Source of the DNA: Corynebacterium aquilae DSM 44791
GTDB taxonomy: Bacteria; Actinomycetota; Actinomycetes; Mycobacteriales; Mycobacteriaceae
Direction: 5' to 3'
DNA length: 64,000 bases
Assembly (NCBI RefSeq): GCF_001941445.1
Contig: NZ_CP009245.1
Coordinates: forward strand, 2,689,992-2,753,991
Part shown: positions 27,836-35,800 of the stretch, piece after piece
How the letters are laid out: each line of letters starts with the position of its first letter
Position numbering within the stretch: position 1 is the stretch's first letter
The notes under the pieces: model-generated
Told to the model about the DNA's origin: nothing
Databases searched by the model: none
What the model saw: the letters and a program-made list of their open reading frames with translations, nothing else
Position numbers and translations under genes: made by a program

Positions 27836-29686
27836 TTAGCCCAGGTACTTGGTCTTCATGACGCGGCGGGCGATCTTGCCGGAGGAGGAACGGGAGATCT
27901 CGTCGGGGGCGACGATACGGATGTCTTCCGGGGTGATGCCGTGGTTTTTCACCACTGCCGCGCGGATCGCTTCGATGGCGGCTGCGTCATCGGCTTCGGC
28001 CTTTTGCAGGTCACGTTCGGCGAAGATGACCAGGCGTTCGGTGCCGCCTTCTTCGGCGGCGTCGATGGCGAAGGCTGCCACGCAGTTGGGGCGGACGTGA
28101 TCGGAGGCGTGCTCGACGGTGTACTCGATGTCCTGCGGGTAGTGGTTACGGCCGGCGATGACGATGAGGTCCTTGATGCGGCCGGTGATGAAGATTTCGT
28201 CGTCGATGAACACGCCGAGGTCGCCGGTGGCCATCCAGCGGTCGTCCTCGGGGGCGCCGGCGGCACGGGAGTTGGTTTCCAGGCGCTTGGCGAGGCTGTT
28301 GCGGAAGGTGGCGACGGTTTCTTCCGGGCGGTCCAGGTAGCCGACGGCCATGTTTTCGCCGTGGCACCACAGCTCGCCGATGGTGCCGTCGGCGAGTTCT
28401 TCGCGGGTGTCCGGGTCGACGATAGCCAGCTGCTGGGGTCGCACCACGGAGCCGTTGGACATCAGCGCGACCGCGCCGGCGGCGTTTTCGTCCACCACGG
28501 TGGCTTTGCCTTGGGCGAGATCGTCGCGGTCGACGTGGACGATGCGGGGGCGCACCGGGGTTTGCGGGGTGGTGACCAGCAGGGAGGCCTCGGCCAGGCC
28601 GTAGGAGGGGCGGATGACACTTTCGGGCAGCCCGTGGGGGCCGAAGGCCTCGATGAATTGGCGCACGGCCTTCGGGGTGACCGGTTCGGAGCCGACGATC
28701 ACGCCGTCGAGGCCGGACAGGTCGAGCTGTTCGCCGTCTTCCGGCAGGCCGTAGCGGGCAGCCAGTTCGAGGGCGAAGTTGGGGACCACGGTGTAGGTGG
28801 TCAACTCGTCGCGCTTGTGGATCTGCTTGGTCCAGCGGCGGGGCTGCTGGATGAAGTCGCGCGGGGTCATCATTTCCATCTCGAGGCCCAGGATGGTGAC
28901 GAAGGCGGCGAGGATGATGCCCATGTCGTGGTGCAGCGGCAGCCAGCTGACCAGTCGCAAGGGGGTCTTCAGCCCGGCGGCGGCGAAGATTTGCAGCACG
29001 TTGGTCATGATGGAGCGGTTGCTCAGCATCACGCCGGCGGGGGTGCGGGTGGAGCCGGAGGTGTACTGCAGGAAGGCTGGAAGGTCGACGGGTGCGCCCT
29101 GGGAGTGGGCGAGCACTGCGCGGCCAGCTTCGGTTTCCATGGGGTTGACGAAGTCAGCGGCCAGGGTGTCCGGCAGGGAGTCGACGGCGAGGATGCGGGG
29201 CCGCTCGGAGGAAGGGCGGTCTGCGAATAGGCGACGCACGGAGGCTGCAGCGGCACTGTTGGTGAGCACGAACTTCGGGCTGGAGTCGCCCAGGACCGCG
29301 GTGAGGTGGTCGGCGTGGCCGGGCTCGTTGGGGTCGTACAGGGGCACCGGCACCATGCCGGCATACAGGGAGCCCATGAAAGCGAAGATGTATTCGGGGC
29401 TGTTGCCGGCGAGGATGGCGACGCGGTCGCCGATGGTGCCGGTCTGCTGCAGGCGGGTGGCGACAGCCTTGATGCGGGTGTTGACCTCGCGGCGGTTGAA
29501 GTCGCGGGCTTCGCCGTCACGGTTGGTGGAGAAGTCCCAGAAGCGCAGGCAGTGGCGCTCGGTACCGCCGGTGGCGGCGTCCGCCATGTAGAGCATTTCG
29601 CACAGTCCGGCGAGAGTGACCTGCGGCGGCAGGTTGATGTTTCCCTTGTCGTCGAAGAATTGGCCGATCGCCTGAGACAGATCCAT
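27836..29686 (-). CDS. fadD32: Long-chain fatty acyl-AMP ligase FadD32
   Basis: This 616-residue adenylating enzyme activates the meromycolic (long) fatty acid as acyl-AMP and loads it onto the N-terminal ACP of Pks13. The nucleotide-binding motif QYTSGSTRTPAG is near residues 207-218. GELWCHGENMAVGYL and TGDLGVFIDDEIFITGR mark the A8 hinge region, and SRSSSGKIARR near the C-terminus contains the catalytic Lys. The start MDLSQAIGQFFDDKGNI is typical of the family. A strong AAGGAG ribosome site precedes ATG 29686. In related genomes elrF lies directly upstream; here about 6 kb with a siderophore operon intervenes. Confidence 0.95.
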   Translation of the reverse strand: MDLSQAIGQFFDDKGNINLPPQVTLAGLCEMLYMADAATGGTERHCLRFWDFSTNRDGEARDFNRREVNTRIKAVATRLQQTGTIGDRVAILAGNSPEYIFAFMGSLYAGMVPVPLYDPNEPGHADHLTAVLGDSSPKFVLTNSAAAASVRRLFADRPSSERPRILAVDSLPDTLAADFVNPMETEAGRAVLAHSQGAPVDLPAFLQYTSGSTRTPAGVMLSNRSIMTNVLQIFAAAGLKTPLRLVSWLPLHHDMGIILAAFVTILGLEMEMMTPRDFIQQPRRWTKQIHKRDELTTYTVVPNFALELAARYGLPEDGEQLDLSGLDGVIVGSEPVTPKAVRQFIEAFGPHGLPESVIRPSYGLAEASLLVTTPQTPVRPRIVHVDRDDLAQGKATVVDENAAGAVALMSNGSVVRPQQLAIVDPDTREELADGTIGELWCHGENMAVGYLDRPEETVATFRNSLAKRLETNSRAAGAPEDDRWMATGDLGVFIDDEIFITGRIKDLIVIAGRNHYPQDIEYTVEHASDHVRPNCVAAFAIDAAEEGGTERLVIFAERDLQKAEADDAAAIEAIRAAVVKNHGITPEDIRIVAPDEISRSSSGKIARRVMKTKYLG

Positions 29687-30108
29687 GGTGCTCCTTGTGC
29701 TGGTGAACGGGTGTGGGTGAATCGTTCTTGTTAGGTATGAGTGTGACCCTCCGGCACGGGTTGGTGCGGGTGGCGCGCCGTGCAGTGCGGTGGGAACGTA
29801 TCCACTACGTCGTAATGGGGCTTAACAGTATTACATCCCTACAAAACTTTTTTTCGTAAGTTTGCGTGACCGATGCCACCAACATAGTTCCACCTGCGAC
29901 GATATTCAGGCGAACGCGCCGAAAAACATGAGGATTTCTTCAACAAAGCTTTCCCGCACCCAGCTTTCCTATCGTTTTCTCCTCCCCTAGCGTTGCGTTC
30001 ACCCTGCCCGGCGTGGTGTTGTGCAAGACTTTTCAGCCAGCAAACCCATATCGCCATTTATCCCCTGCCCCCTTATCCCCTGCCCTCCATCAAAGGATTT
30101 TCCGCTTC
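29687..30108. other. Divergent region fadD32 / small HTH gene
   Basis: This 422-bp stretch contains an AT-rich section at about 29825-29960 that probably carries the fadD32 promoter and an upstream start for the HTH gene. A CCCCTGCCC sequence occurs twice close together (30061-30070 and 30077-30085). No gene was recognised. Confidence 0.45.
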
Positions 30109-30336
30109 ATGTCTTCCGCCCGCCTCCAACGCGCACTGATGCGCGTGCAGTCGTGCGCCATCGAAGCGGCCGAAGCGCAGGAAAAGCAGCGCCAGGCAGT
30201 GGCACAGGCCCGCAAGGCGGGGGCGACGTGGGAAGAAATTGGGCGCTTCTTGGGCGTCACCCGCCAGGCGGCCGCACGCCGTTTCGGAGAAAAGACCACG
30301 CCCACCCCGCCCGACGATCAATTGTCGCTGTTCTAG
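30109..30336 (+). CDS. Small helix-turn-helix protein (75 aa)
   Basis: This 75-residue protein is helical and Gln/Ala-rich for 35 residues, then carries the helix-turn-helix pattern TWEEIGRFLGVTRQAAARRFG at residues ~40-60, close to a sigma-factor region 4 or MarR-like recognition unit. It ends in QLSLF. Similar tiny HTH proteins are common in actinobacteria, with unknown roles. The ATG at 30109 has AAAGGA 11 bases upstream. It stands alone between fadD32 and the siderophore operon, which it might regulate, though its own promoter and the 260-base gap argue for independence. Confidence 0.75.
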   Translation: MSSARLQRALMRVQSCAIEAAEAQEKQRQAVAQARKAGATWEEIGRFLGVTRQAAARRFGEKTTPTPPDDQLSLF

Positions 30337-30494
30337 CGCTCGCACAGGCCACCTGACCGCCCAGCCGAATTCCAAACCCTCAAGACGCAAGCTCTCCCGA
30401 GATTTTTCGGTCACTCACCCTTGCCGCCCGCTTTGAGCGGTTCTCCCTACGCGCCCTACGCGACGATCCTCCCTTTTCGCACACACACTTTCCT

Positions 30495-30510
30495 GTAAGC
30501 CTAGGATTAC
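30495..30510. promoter_or_regulatory. Palindromic site upstream of the siderophore operon
   Basis: GTAAGCCTAGGATTAC is a near-perfect palindrome (one mismatched pair) 89 bases before the binding-protein start. It lies just upstream of TAGTGT (30519-30524), a possible -10. The core shares AAGCCTA-type features with DtxR boxes but does not fit the 19-bp consensus well. An iron-responsive repressor site is a reasonable guess. Confidence 0.4.
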
Positions 30511-30598
30511 CTTTGTGCTAGTGTGGGGCAAACTTTCACTTGATTATCCATCAGTGAATAGTTTGATACTGAAACGTTTTAGGGACAGGAGCCCCACC

Positions 30599-31654
30599 AT
30601 GAACTCGCGAAACATCAGTCGTGCACAATTCCTCAAACTTCTTGCTGCCACGGCAGGCGGGGCCGCCCTCGCATCGTGTTCCACCGGCCCGAAAAACGAA
30701 GCCACCAACCAAACCACCCCAGCACCCGCCCAGGATTCCTTCCCGCTCACCATCGATACCGCTTTCGGCCCCACCACCATCGATAAGGCCCCCACGCGCG
30801 TGGTGTGCCTGGGATGGATCAACGGCGATGTGTGCGCTTCCCTCGGCGTTATTCCGGTACTGCAGGCCGCAATTACCTGGGGCAACAACGAAAACAACTC
30901 CAACGACTGGTTCGATGCTGCGGTCACAAAACTCGGGGCCGAACAGCCCCAGCGCTATGACGAGACCGACGGCCCGGACTTCACCGCCATCGCCGCCGCT
31001 AACCCCGATGTCATCATCAACGTCATCGGCGCCATGGATCAACAACAGTTCGACAAGCTCAGCAAGATTGCCCCGGTGGTGACCTACGCCAGCGACAGCG
31101 GAGACTGGATGACCCCATGGGATCGGGCCACCACCATCATTGGTTCCGCCCTGGGTCTCGACGCCAAAGCTAAAGAAGTCGTCGATCGGGTCAGCGGGAA
31201 AATGAAACAGGTCGGCAAGAACAATCCCGCTATCCAAGGCGCCACTTTCATTCCTTCCGCGCTCGACCCGAAGGATGAAAACCCCATCTCGCTGTATGCA
31301 CCGGATGATGTGCGCAGTGTGTTCTTCGAAGGCATCGGCATGAAACGCGCACCGATTCTGAAAGAAGCCGACTTCAGTGGCGGCTTCTACGGCTCCTGGA
31401 GCCCAGAACGCGCAGACGAACTGCAATCTCAGTTCCTGTACACCTGGTCCACCCTGGAAAACGCCCACGAGGTCATCAAGAACGATCCGCTGCTCGGCAA
31501 GATCCCGGCCGTCGCCAAGGATGCGTTCGTGGCCGACAACAACCAGCGCCAGGCATTGGCACTGGGCACTTCTCCCCTGGGCATCGAGTGGCTGATCGAC
31601 GAAACCGACTTCATCGATCAAGTCAACGCGGCCGCGGAAAAGGGCACCCGCTAA
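30599..31654 (+). CDS. Iron-siderophore ABC transporter substrate-binding lipoprotein
   Basis: This 351-residue cluster A-type binding protein captures ferric siderophore outside the cell and hands it to the membrane permease. The signal peptide is MNSRNISRAQFLKLLAATAG, with a lipobox LASC and Cys27 as lipidation site. It resembles a Tat signal (SRRxFLK) in which the second Arg is Ala. The mature protein has the FepB/FecB pattern: TRVVCLGWINGD near residue 66, then NPDVIINVIG and SPLGIEWLID. The ATG at 30599 follows AGGAG with 7-base spacing. Codons are strongly C-ending, unlike the downstream genes of the same operon. Confidence 0.93.
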   Translation: MNSRNISRAQFLKLLAATAGGAALASCSTGPKNEATNQTTPAPAQDSFPLTIDTAFGPTTIDKAPTRVVCLGWINGDVCASLGVIPVLQAAITWGNNENNSNDWFDAAVTKLGAEQPQRYDETDGPDFTAIAAANPDVIINVIGAMDQQQFDKLSKIAPVVTYASDSGDWMTPWDRATTIIGSALGLDAKAKEVVDRVSGKMKQVGKNNPAIQGATFIPSALDPKDENPISLYAPDDVRSVFFEGIGMKRAPILKEADFSGGFYGSWSPERADELQSQFLYTWSTLENAHEVIKNDPLLGKIPAVAKDAFVADNNQRQALALGTSPLGIEWLIDETDFIDQVNAAAEKGTR

Positions 31655-32653
31655 GTGCACGCCTCCGCCCGCATTCTGGCCGCCGCGGCGCTGTGCCTGA
31701 TCGCCGCCACCGCGAGCATCACCATCGGCGCACGCACCTTGGTCGAGGTTCCCTCGCCCGGCGCGCTGTGGCAGGCCCTGGTTCATCCGGTTGCTGGGGA
31801 TACGTTGTCTGCCGTGGTGCATTCCCGGATTCCTCGCACCGTGAACGCGTTGATTGCTGGTGTTGCTTTGGCGGTGGCGGGGGCGGGGATTCAGGGTTTG
31901 ACCCGCAATGCCCTGGCTGAGCCTGGTTTGTTGGGGATTAATGCTGGCGCGAGTTTGTTTGTCGTTGCTGGTCTGACTGTGCTGGGTTCTTTGACGCTTC
32001 CTGCGGCTGCGGTGTTGGCGTTTTGTGGGGCGTGTGTGGCGACCGGGTTGGTGTATGTGTTGGCGGGGCGTGGTCAGGCGTCGCCGTTGAGTTTGATTTT
32101 GGTGGGGGCTGCGATCATGGCGGGTACGTCATCTTTGGTGTCGGCGTTGGTGTTGTCGTCGAATCAGACGTTGGATACTTTTCGGTCGTGGCAGATCGGC
32201 AACATTAATCGCTCTGATACTTCGCAGGCTGTGTATGTGGTTCCGGTGCTGGTGGTGGGGGTGGCTTTGGTGTGGCTGCATGCGCGGGCGTTGAATGCGT
32301 TTGCGATGGGGCGCGATATGGCGCAGGCTTTGGGGATTCATACGACGCGGGCTGCGGCTTTGGTGTTGTTGGGGGTGGCGGTGTTGTCGGCTGCGTCGGT
32401 GGCTTTGGTGGGCCCGTTGATGTTTGTGGGGTTGGTGGTTCCTCATTTGGCGCGGGCGTTGGTGGGTGGTGATTATCAGTTGATTATTGCTTTTTGTGTT
32501 TTTGCGGGGCCGGCGTTGTTGTTGGTGGCTGATGTGGTGGGCCGGGTGGTTGCTGCGCCTGCTGAGATTCCGGTGGGTGTGATGTTGGCTTTTGTTGGTG
32601 CGCCGTATTTTTTGTATGTGTTGCGTTCTTCGCGGCGGGTGTTGGCGTCATGA
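31655..32653 (+). CDS. FecCD-family iron-siderophore permease subunit 1
   Basis: This 332-residue permease has about nine transmembrane helices. RIPRTVNALIAGVALAVAGA is the conserved FecCD entry segment, and GPLMFVGLVVPHLARALVG is the family signature that contacts the ATPase. The start GTG (31655) directly follows the stop of the binding-protein gene, so translation is coupled. The first ~45 codons are C-rich like the preceding gene; the rest uses G- and T-ending codons almost exclusively. It pairs with the next gene to form the heterodimeric channel. Confidence 0.92.
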   Translation: MHASARILAAAALCLIAATASITIGARTLVEVPSPGALWQALVHPVAGDTLSAVVHSRIPRTVNALIAGVALAVAGAGIQGLTRNALAEPGLLGINAGASLFVVAGLTVLGSLTLPAAAVLAFCGACVATGLVYVLAGRGQASPLSLILVGAAIMAGTSSLVSALVLSSNQTLDTFRSWQIGNINRSDTSQAVYVVPVLVVGVALVWLHARALNAFAMGRDMAQALGIHTTRAAALVLLGVAVLSAASVALVGPLMFVGLVVPHLARALVGGDYQLIIAFCVFAGPALLLVADVVGRVVAAPAEIPVGVMLAFVGAPYFLYVLRSSRRVLAS

Positions 32654-33651
32654 GTTCGGTGTTGGTGCGCCGTCAGGTGTTGGTTGGTGTGGTGTTGGTG
32701 GTGGCGATTGTTGCTAGTTGTGGTGCGCATTTGTTGTTGGGGGATTACACGGTGTCGCTGGTTGATTTTGTGGCTATTGTGCGGGGGGATGCGGTGCCGC
32801 ATGCGCCGGCGGCGCGTTTTTTGATTTTGGACGATCGTTTGCCGCGGGTGTTGTTGGGGATTGTGGTGGGGTGTTCTTTTGGTTTGGGGGGCACTCTTTT
32901 CCAGTTGGTGTTGCGTAATCCTTTGGCGAGCCCGGATTTTGTGGGGGTGTCTGCGTTGTCAACGACTGCGGTGGTGGCGGCGATGGCGTTGTGGGGTGTT
33001 AGTGGCCTGGCTTTGTCGGGTGCTGCGGCGGTTGGTGGCGTGGGGGCTACTGCGCTGGTGATGGCGGTTAGTAGTGGGCGGCAGGCGACGACGCGTTTTG
33101 TGCTTAGTGGGGTGGCGGTTGCTGCGATGGCGACGGCGACGACGCAGTATTTGTTGTCGCGGATGAGTATTTATCAGGCGTCTGCGGCGGCGCAGTGGTT
33201 GAGTGGTTCTTTACATGCGGCGTCGATGGATAAGGTCGTTGTGGTTGGGGTGGTGCTAATGGTGTTGGGTGGTGTGACGGTGTTTTTGGCGCCTGGGGTG
33301 CGGATGTTGGGGATGGGTGATGATGTGGCTGCTGCGTTGGGGGTTGCGGTGTTGTGGGTGCGGTGGCTGAGTATTGGGGTGGCGGTTTTGGTGACGACGA
33401 CGGCGACGGCTGCGTCGGGGCCTGTGACGTTTGTGGCGTTTTTGTCGGGTCCGATTGTGGGGTTGTTGTTGGGGGGCCGTTCGAGTCTTGTGTTGTCGGC
33501 GTTGATGGGGGCGGCGATTGTTTGTGTGGCTGATGCTGTGAGTGTTTTGGTGTTGCCGACGCCGCTTCCGGTGGGTGTTATTACTGGCGCCTTGGGGATG
33601 CCGGTGTTGCTTGCGGTGGTGGTGTCTTATCGACGAAAGGCTGGGTTATGA
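32650..33651 (+). CDS. FecCD-family iron-siderophore permease subunit 2
   Basis: This 333-residue permease has the FecCD motifs RLPRVLLGIVVGCSFGLGG and NPLASPDFVGVS in the first third, and GPVTFVAFLSGPIVGLLLGG in place of the usual GLxxPH loop. That loop lacks the HxxR part typical of most FecD proteins, as in FepG-like subunits. It overlaps the upstream gene by four bases (ATGA), giving coupled translation. Base composition is extremely G/T-rich on the coding strand. Confidence 0.92.
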   Translation: MSSVLVRRQVLVGVVLVVAIVASCGAHLLLGDYTVSLVDFVAIVRGDAVPHAPAARFLILDDRLPRVLLGIVVGCSFGLGGTLFQLVLRNPLASPDFVGVSALSTTAVVAAMALWGVSGLALSGAAAVGGVGATALVMAVSSGRQATTRFVLSGVAVAAMATATTQYLLSRMSIYQASAAAQWLSGSLHAASMDKVVVVGVVLMVLGGVTVFLAPGVRMLGMGDDVAAALGVAVLWVRWLSIGVAVLVTTTATAASGPVTFVAFLSGPIVGLLLGGRSSLVLSALMGAAIVCVADAVSVLVLPTPLPVGVITGALGMPVLLAVVVSYRRKAGL

Positions 33652-34445
33652 CTCCGTTGTTGCAGACGAAGGATCTGTGTGTTGGTTATGGTGATCGCGC
33701 TGTGGTGCAGGATGTGAGTGTGGTTTTTCCTGCCGGGTGTGTGACGGCTGTGGTGGGGCCCAATGGTTCGGGGAAGTCGACGTTGTTGCGGGCGATGTGT
33801 CGTTTGTTGCCGGTGCGCCGTGGGGTGGTGGAGGTTGCGGGGCGGGAGGTTTCTGGGTTTGGGGCCCGGGAGTTTGCGCGGATGGTGGCGTTGTTGCCGC
33901 AGCATCCGGTGGCCCCGGAGGGGATTTCGGTGCGGGAGTTGGTGGCTCGTGGTAGGTATCCGCATCAGGGGTTTTTGCATTCGCCGTCGGCTGAGGATCG
34001 TGAGGTGGTTCAGTGGGCGTTGGAGGCTACTTCGGTGGCGGGTTTTGCGGATCGGATGTGTTCGTCGTTGTCGGGTGGGCAGCGTCAGCGGGTGTGGATG
34101 GCGATGGTGTTGGCGCAGCGTACGCCGATTGTGTGTTTGGATGAGCCGACGACGTATTTGGATATGGCGCATCAGATTGAGTTGTTGGATTTGGTGCGGG
34201 ATTTGGCGCGTGAGCGGCAGCTGACGGTGGTTGCGGTGTTGCACGAGTTGAATTTGGCGGCGCGGTGCGCGGAGCAGGTGGTGACGATTAAGGATGGTCG
34301 GGTGGCTGCTTGTGGTGCGCCGGCGGAGGTGTTTACCCCGGGGTTGTGTCGGGAGATTTTTGATCTTGACGCGGTTGTTATTGATGATCCGGCCGTTGGT
34401 CATCCGCTGGTTGCGGGGCGTGGCCGTTTAGTAGAAGGAGTGTGA
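33648..34445 (+). CDS. Iron-siderophore ABC transporter ATP-binding protein
   Basis: This 265-residue ATPase powers the FecCD permease. Motifs are the Walker A GPNGSGKST (37-45), Q-loop LLPQHP (82-87), signature LSGGQRQR (141-148), Walker B IVCLDEPT (161-168) and a switch His in VLHELN. RYPHQG after the Q-loop is typical of FepC/FhuC proteins. It overlaps the preceding gene by ATGA and shares one base with the next start. Coding-strand composition is G/T-rich. Confidence 0.95.
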   Translation: MTPLLQTKDLCVGYGDRAVVQDVSVVFPAGCVTAVVGPNGSGKSTLLRAMCRLLPVRRGVVEVAGREVSGFGAREFARMVALLPQHPVAPEGISVRELVARGRYPHQGFLHSPSAEDREVVQWALEATSVAGFADRMCSSLSGGQRQRVWMAMVLAQRTPIVCLDEPTTYLDMAHQIELLDLVRDLARERQLTVVAVLHELNLAARCAEQVVTIKDGRVAACGAPAEVFTPGLCREIFDLDAVVIDDPAVGHPLVAGRGRLVEGV

Positions 34446-35278
34446 TGGGGATGAGGATTGTGCGTTGTGTGGTGTCATCAGTTGAGGATGTGGCGCCGCA
34501 GATTCGGCGGGTGTGGGTGGATCATGAGGATTTGCCGGTGTTTGAGCGGATTGCTGATTATTCGGTGAAGTTGTTGGTGCCGGTGTGCCAGGCCCCGTTG
34601 TTGCGGGAGGGGGAGTTGGATGGCCAGTGGCGGATGGAGTTGTTGTCGTCGGGGACGGTGGAGTTTCGGACGTACACGGTGGCTGAGTGTGAGCCGGGGC
34701 GGTATGCGTTGGATTGTGCTGTGCATCCGGATCCGGGGGTGGGGACTCAGTGGTTTATGTCGGCGCGTTGTGGCCAGGATGCGTGGCTGGCGGTGCCTTC
34801 TGGCGAGGATGGTATTTGGGCGCCGTTTGTTTCTGTGGCGCCACCGCAGTGTTTGTGTGCGGTGGTGGATGATACTGCGACGATGGCGTTGCGGACGATC
34901 ATGCGGGAGGCGGAGTATCCGGTGCGGGCGGTGGCGTGTGTTGCTGGGGATACGGCCGAGGGTTATGTGGAGGGGGTGGAGTTTGTGCGTCGCCGTGGGC
35001 CGATTGGGCAGTATTCGGATGTGGTGGCGCATCGTTTTGTTGAGGTGGTGCGTGCTGCGGTGGGTGCTGATCGGCCGGGGGTTGGGGTGGATGAGTCCGC
35101 GTTAGATAATCCGGAGATGATTGGGCCGTATTTGTGGCATGTGGGTTCGAGCTCGGCGGGGGTGCATGTGTTTATTGCGGGGGAGTCGGGGTTTGTCAAA
35201 ACGGTGCGCCGGGCGGTGTTGGCTGCTGGGTTGGTGGCGAGGGAGCAGGTGAGTTTTATGGGTTATTGGAAGGCGTGA
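34445..35278 (+). CDS. Siderophore-interacting protein (FAD-binding ferric reductase, SIP family)
   Basis: This ~277-residue cytoplasmic flavoprotein likely reduces ferric iron to release it from the imported siderophore. It has the FAD-binding segment EFRTYTV near residue 76 and the closing FMGYWKA typical of ViuB/SIP proteins. The C-terminal NAD(P)H domain contains VFIAGESGF. The usual RxYTxR motif is RTYTVA here, so the last Arg of the flavin-binding triplet is replaced. ATG 34445 overlaps the ATPase stop (TGATG); ATG 34451, with better spacing from AAGGAG, is the alternative start. It is the last gene of the operon. Confidence 0.88.
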   Translation: MGMRIVRCVVSSVEDVAPQIRRVWVDHEDLPVFERIADYSVKLLVPVCQAPLLREGELDGQWRMELLSSGTVEFRTYTVAECEPGRYALDCAVHPDPGVGTQWFMSARCGQDAWLAVPSGEDGIWAPFVSVAPPQCLCAVVDDTATMALRTIMREAEYPVRAVACVAGDTAEGYVEGVEFVRRRGPIGQYSDVVAHRFVEVVRAAVGADRPGVGVDESALDNPEMIGPYLWHVGSSSAGVHVFIAGESGFVKTVRRAVLAAGLVAREQVSFMGYWKA

Positions 35279-35369
35279 GTTTTTTTGGGGGCTGTGGGCC
35301 CCGGTTTGTGGCCCGGTGTGGGTGTGTAGTGGTGTCGGCTGGCTGTGGGCTGGCCGGTGTTGGGGGCTG

Positions 35370-35795
35370 CTAGTGGGGCAGCATGATGGCTACTGCGAAG
35401 GTTGCTGCGAGCACCACGAAGAACACGAAGAAGGCGCCGAGGGCGTCAAAGACTGCCGGCACTTTGTCTTTTACCGCCGCGCGGTACAGGCCGGCGCAGA
35501 TGAACCCGAGGGCGAGGCCGGCTTTGGGCCAGTGTTCGAAGAAGGGTTCATCGCGCCGAAACATCAGCACTTGTAGGCCCCACAGCAGCAGGAAGATGGC
35601 GCCTGTCCACATCATGGATGATGGGGTGAAGATGCCGCGCCAGCCTACTTTTTGGGCCTCGAGTTGTGCTTGTTCGGCGCGTTGCTGTGCGGCTTGTTCT
35701 TTCTTGCGGGCCAGCTCATCGCGGCGGCTGATGAGCGCGTCGATGCGCTCCAGGCGCTCACGTTCTTCCTGGCTGGGGCGGGTGGTGTCGTCCAT
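35370..35795 (-). CDS. Membrane protein with N-terminal coiled coil, unknown function
   Basis: This is a 141-residue protein. Residues 5-50 form a charged helix rich in Glu, Arg, Gln and Ala, a likely coiled coil. Two or three hydrophobic segments follow (about 59-76, 88-104, 112-138) with the loop FRRDEPFFEHWPKAG between them. I do not recognise a family. It starts 5 bases after the elrF stop, so it is cotranscribed with elrF and may work in envelope lipid control, but this is inference from position only. Confidence 0.7.
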   Translation of the reverse strand: MDDTTRPSQEERERLERIDALISRRDELARKKEQAAQQRAEQAQLEAQKVGWRGIFTPSSMMWTGAIFLLLWGLQVLMFRRDEPFFEHWPKAGLALGFICAGLYRAAVKDKVPAVFDALGAFFVFFVVLAATFAVAIMLPH

Positions 35796-35800
35796 GGCGG

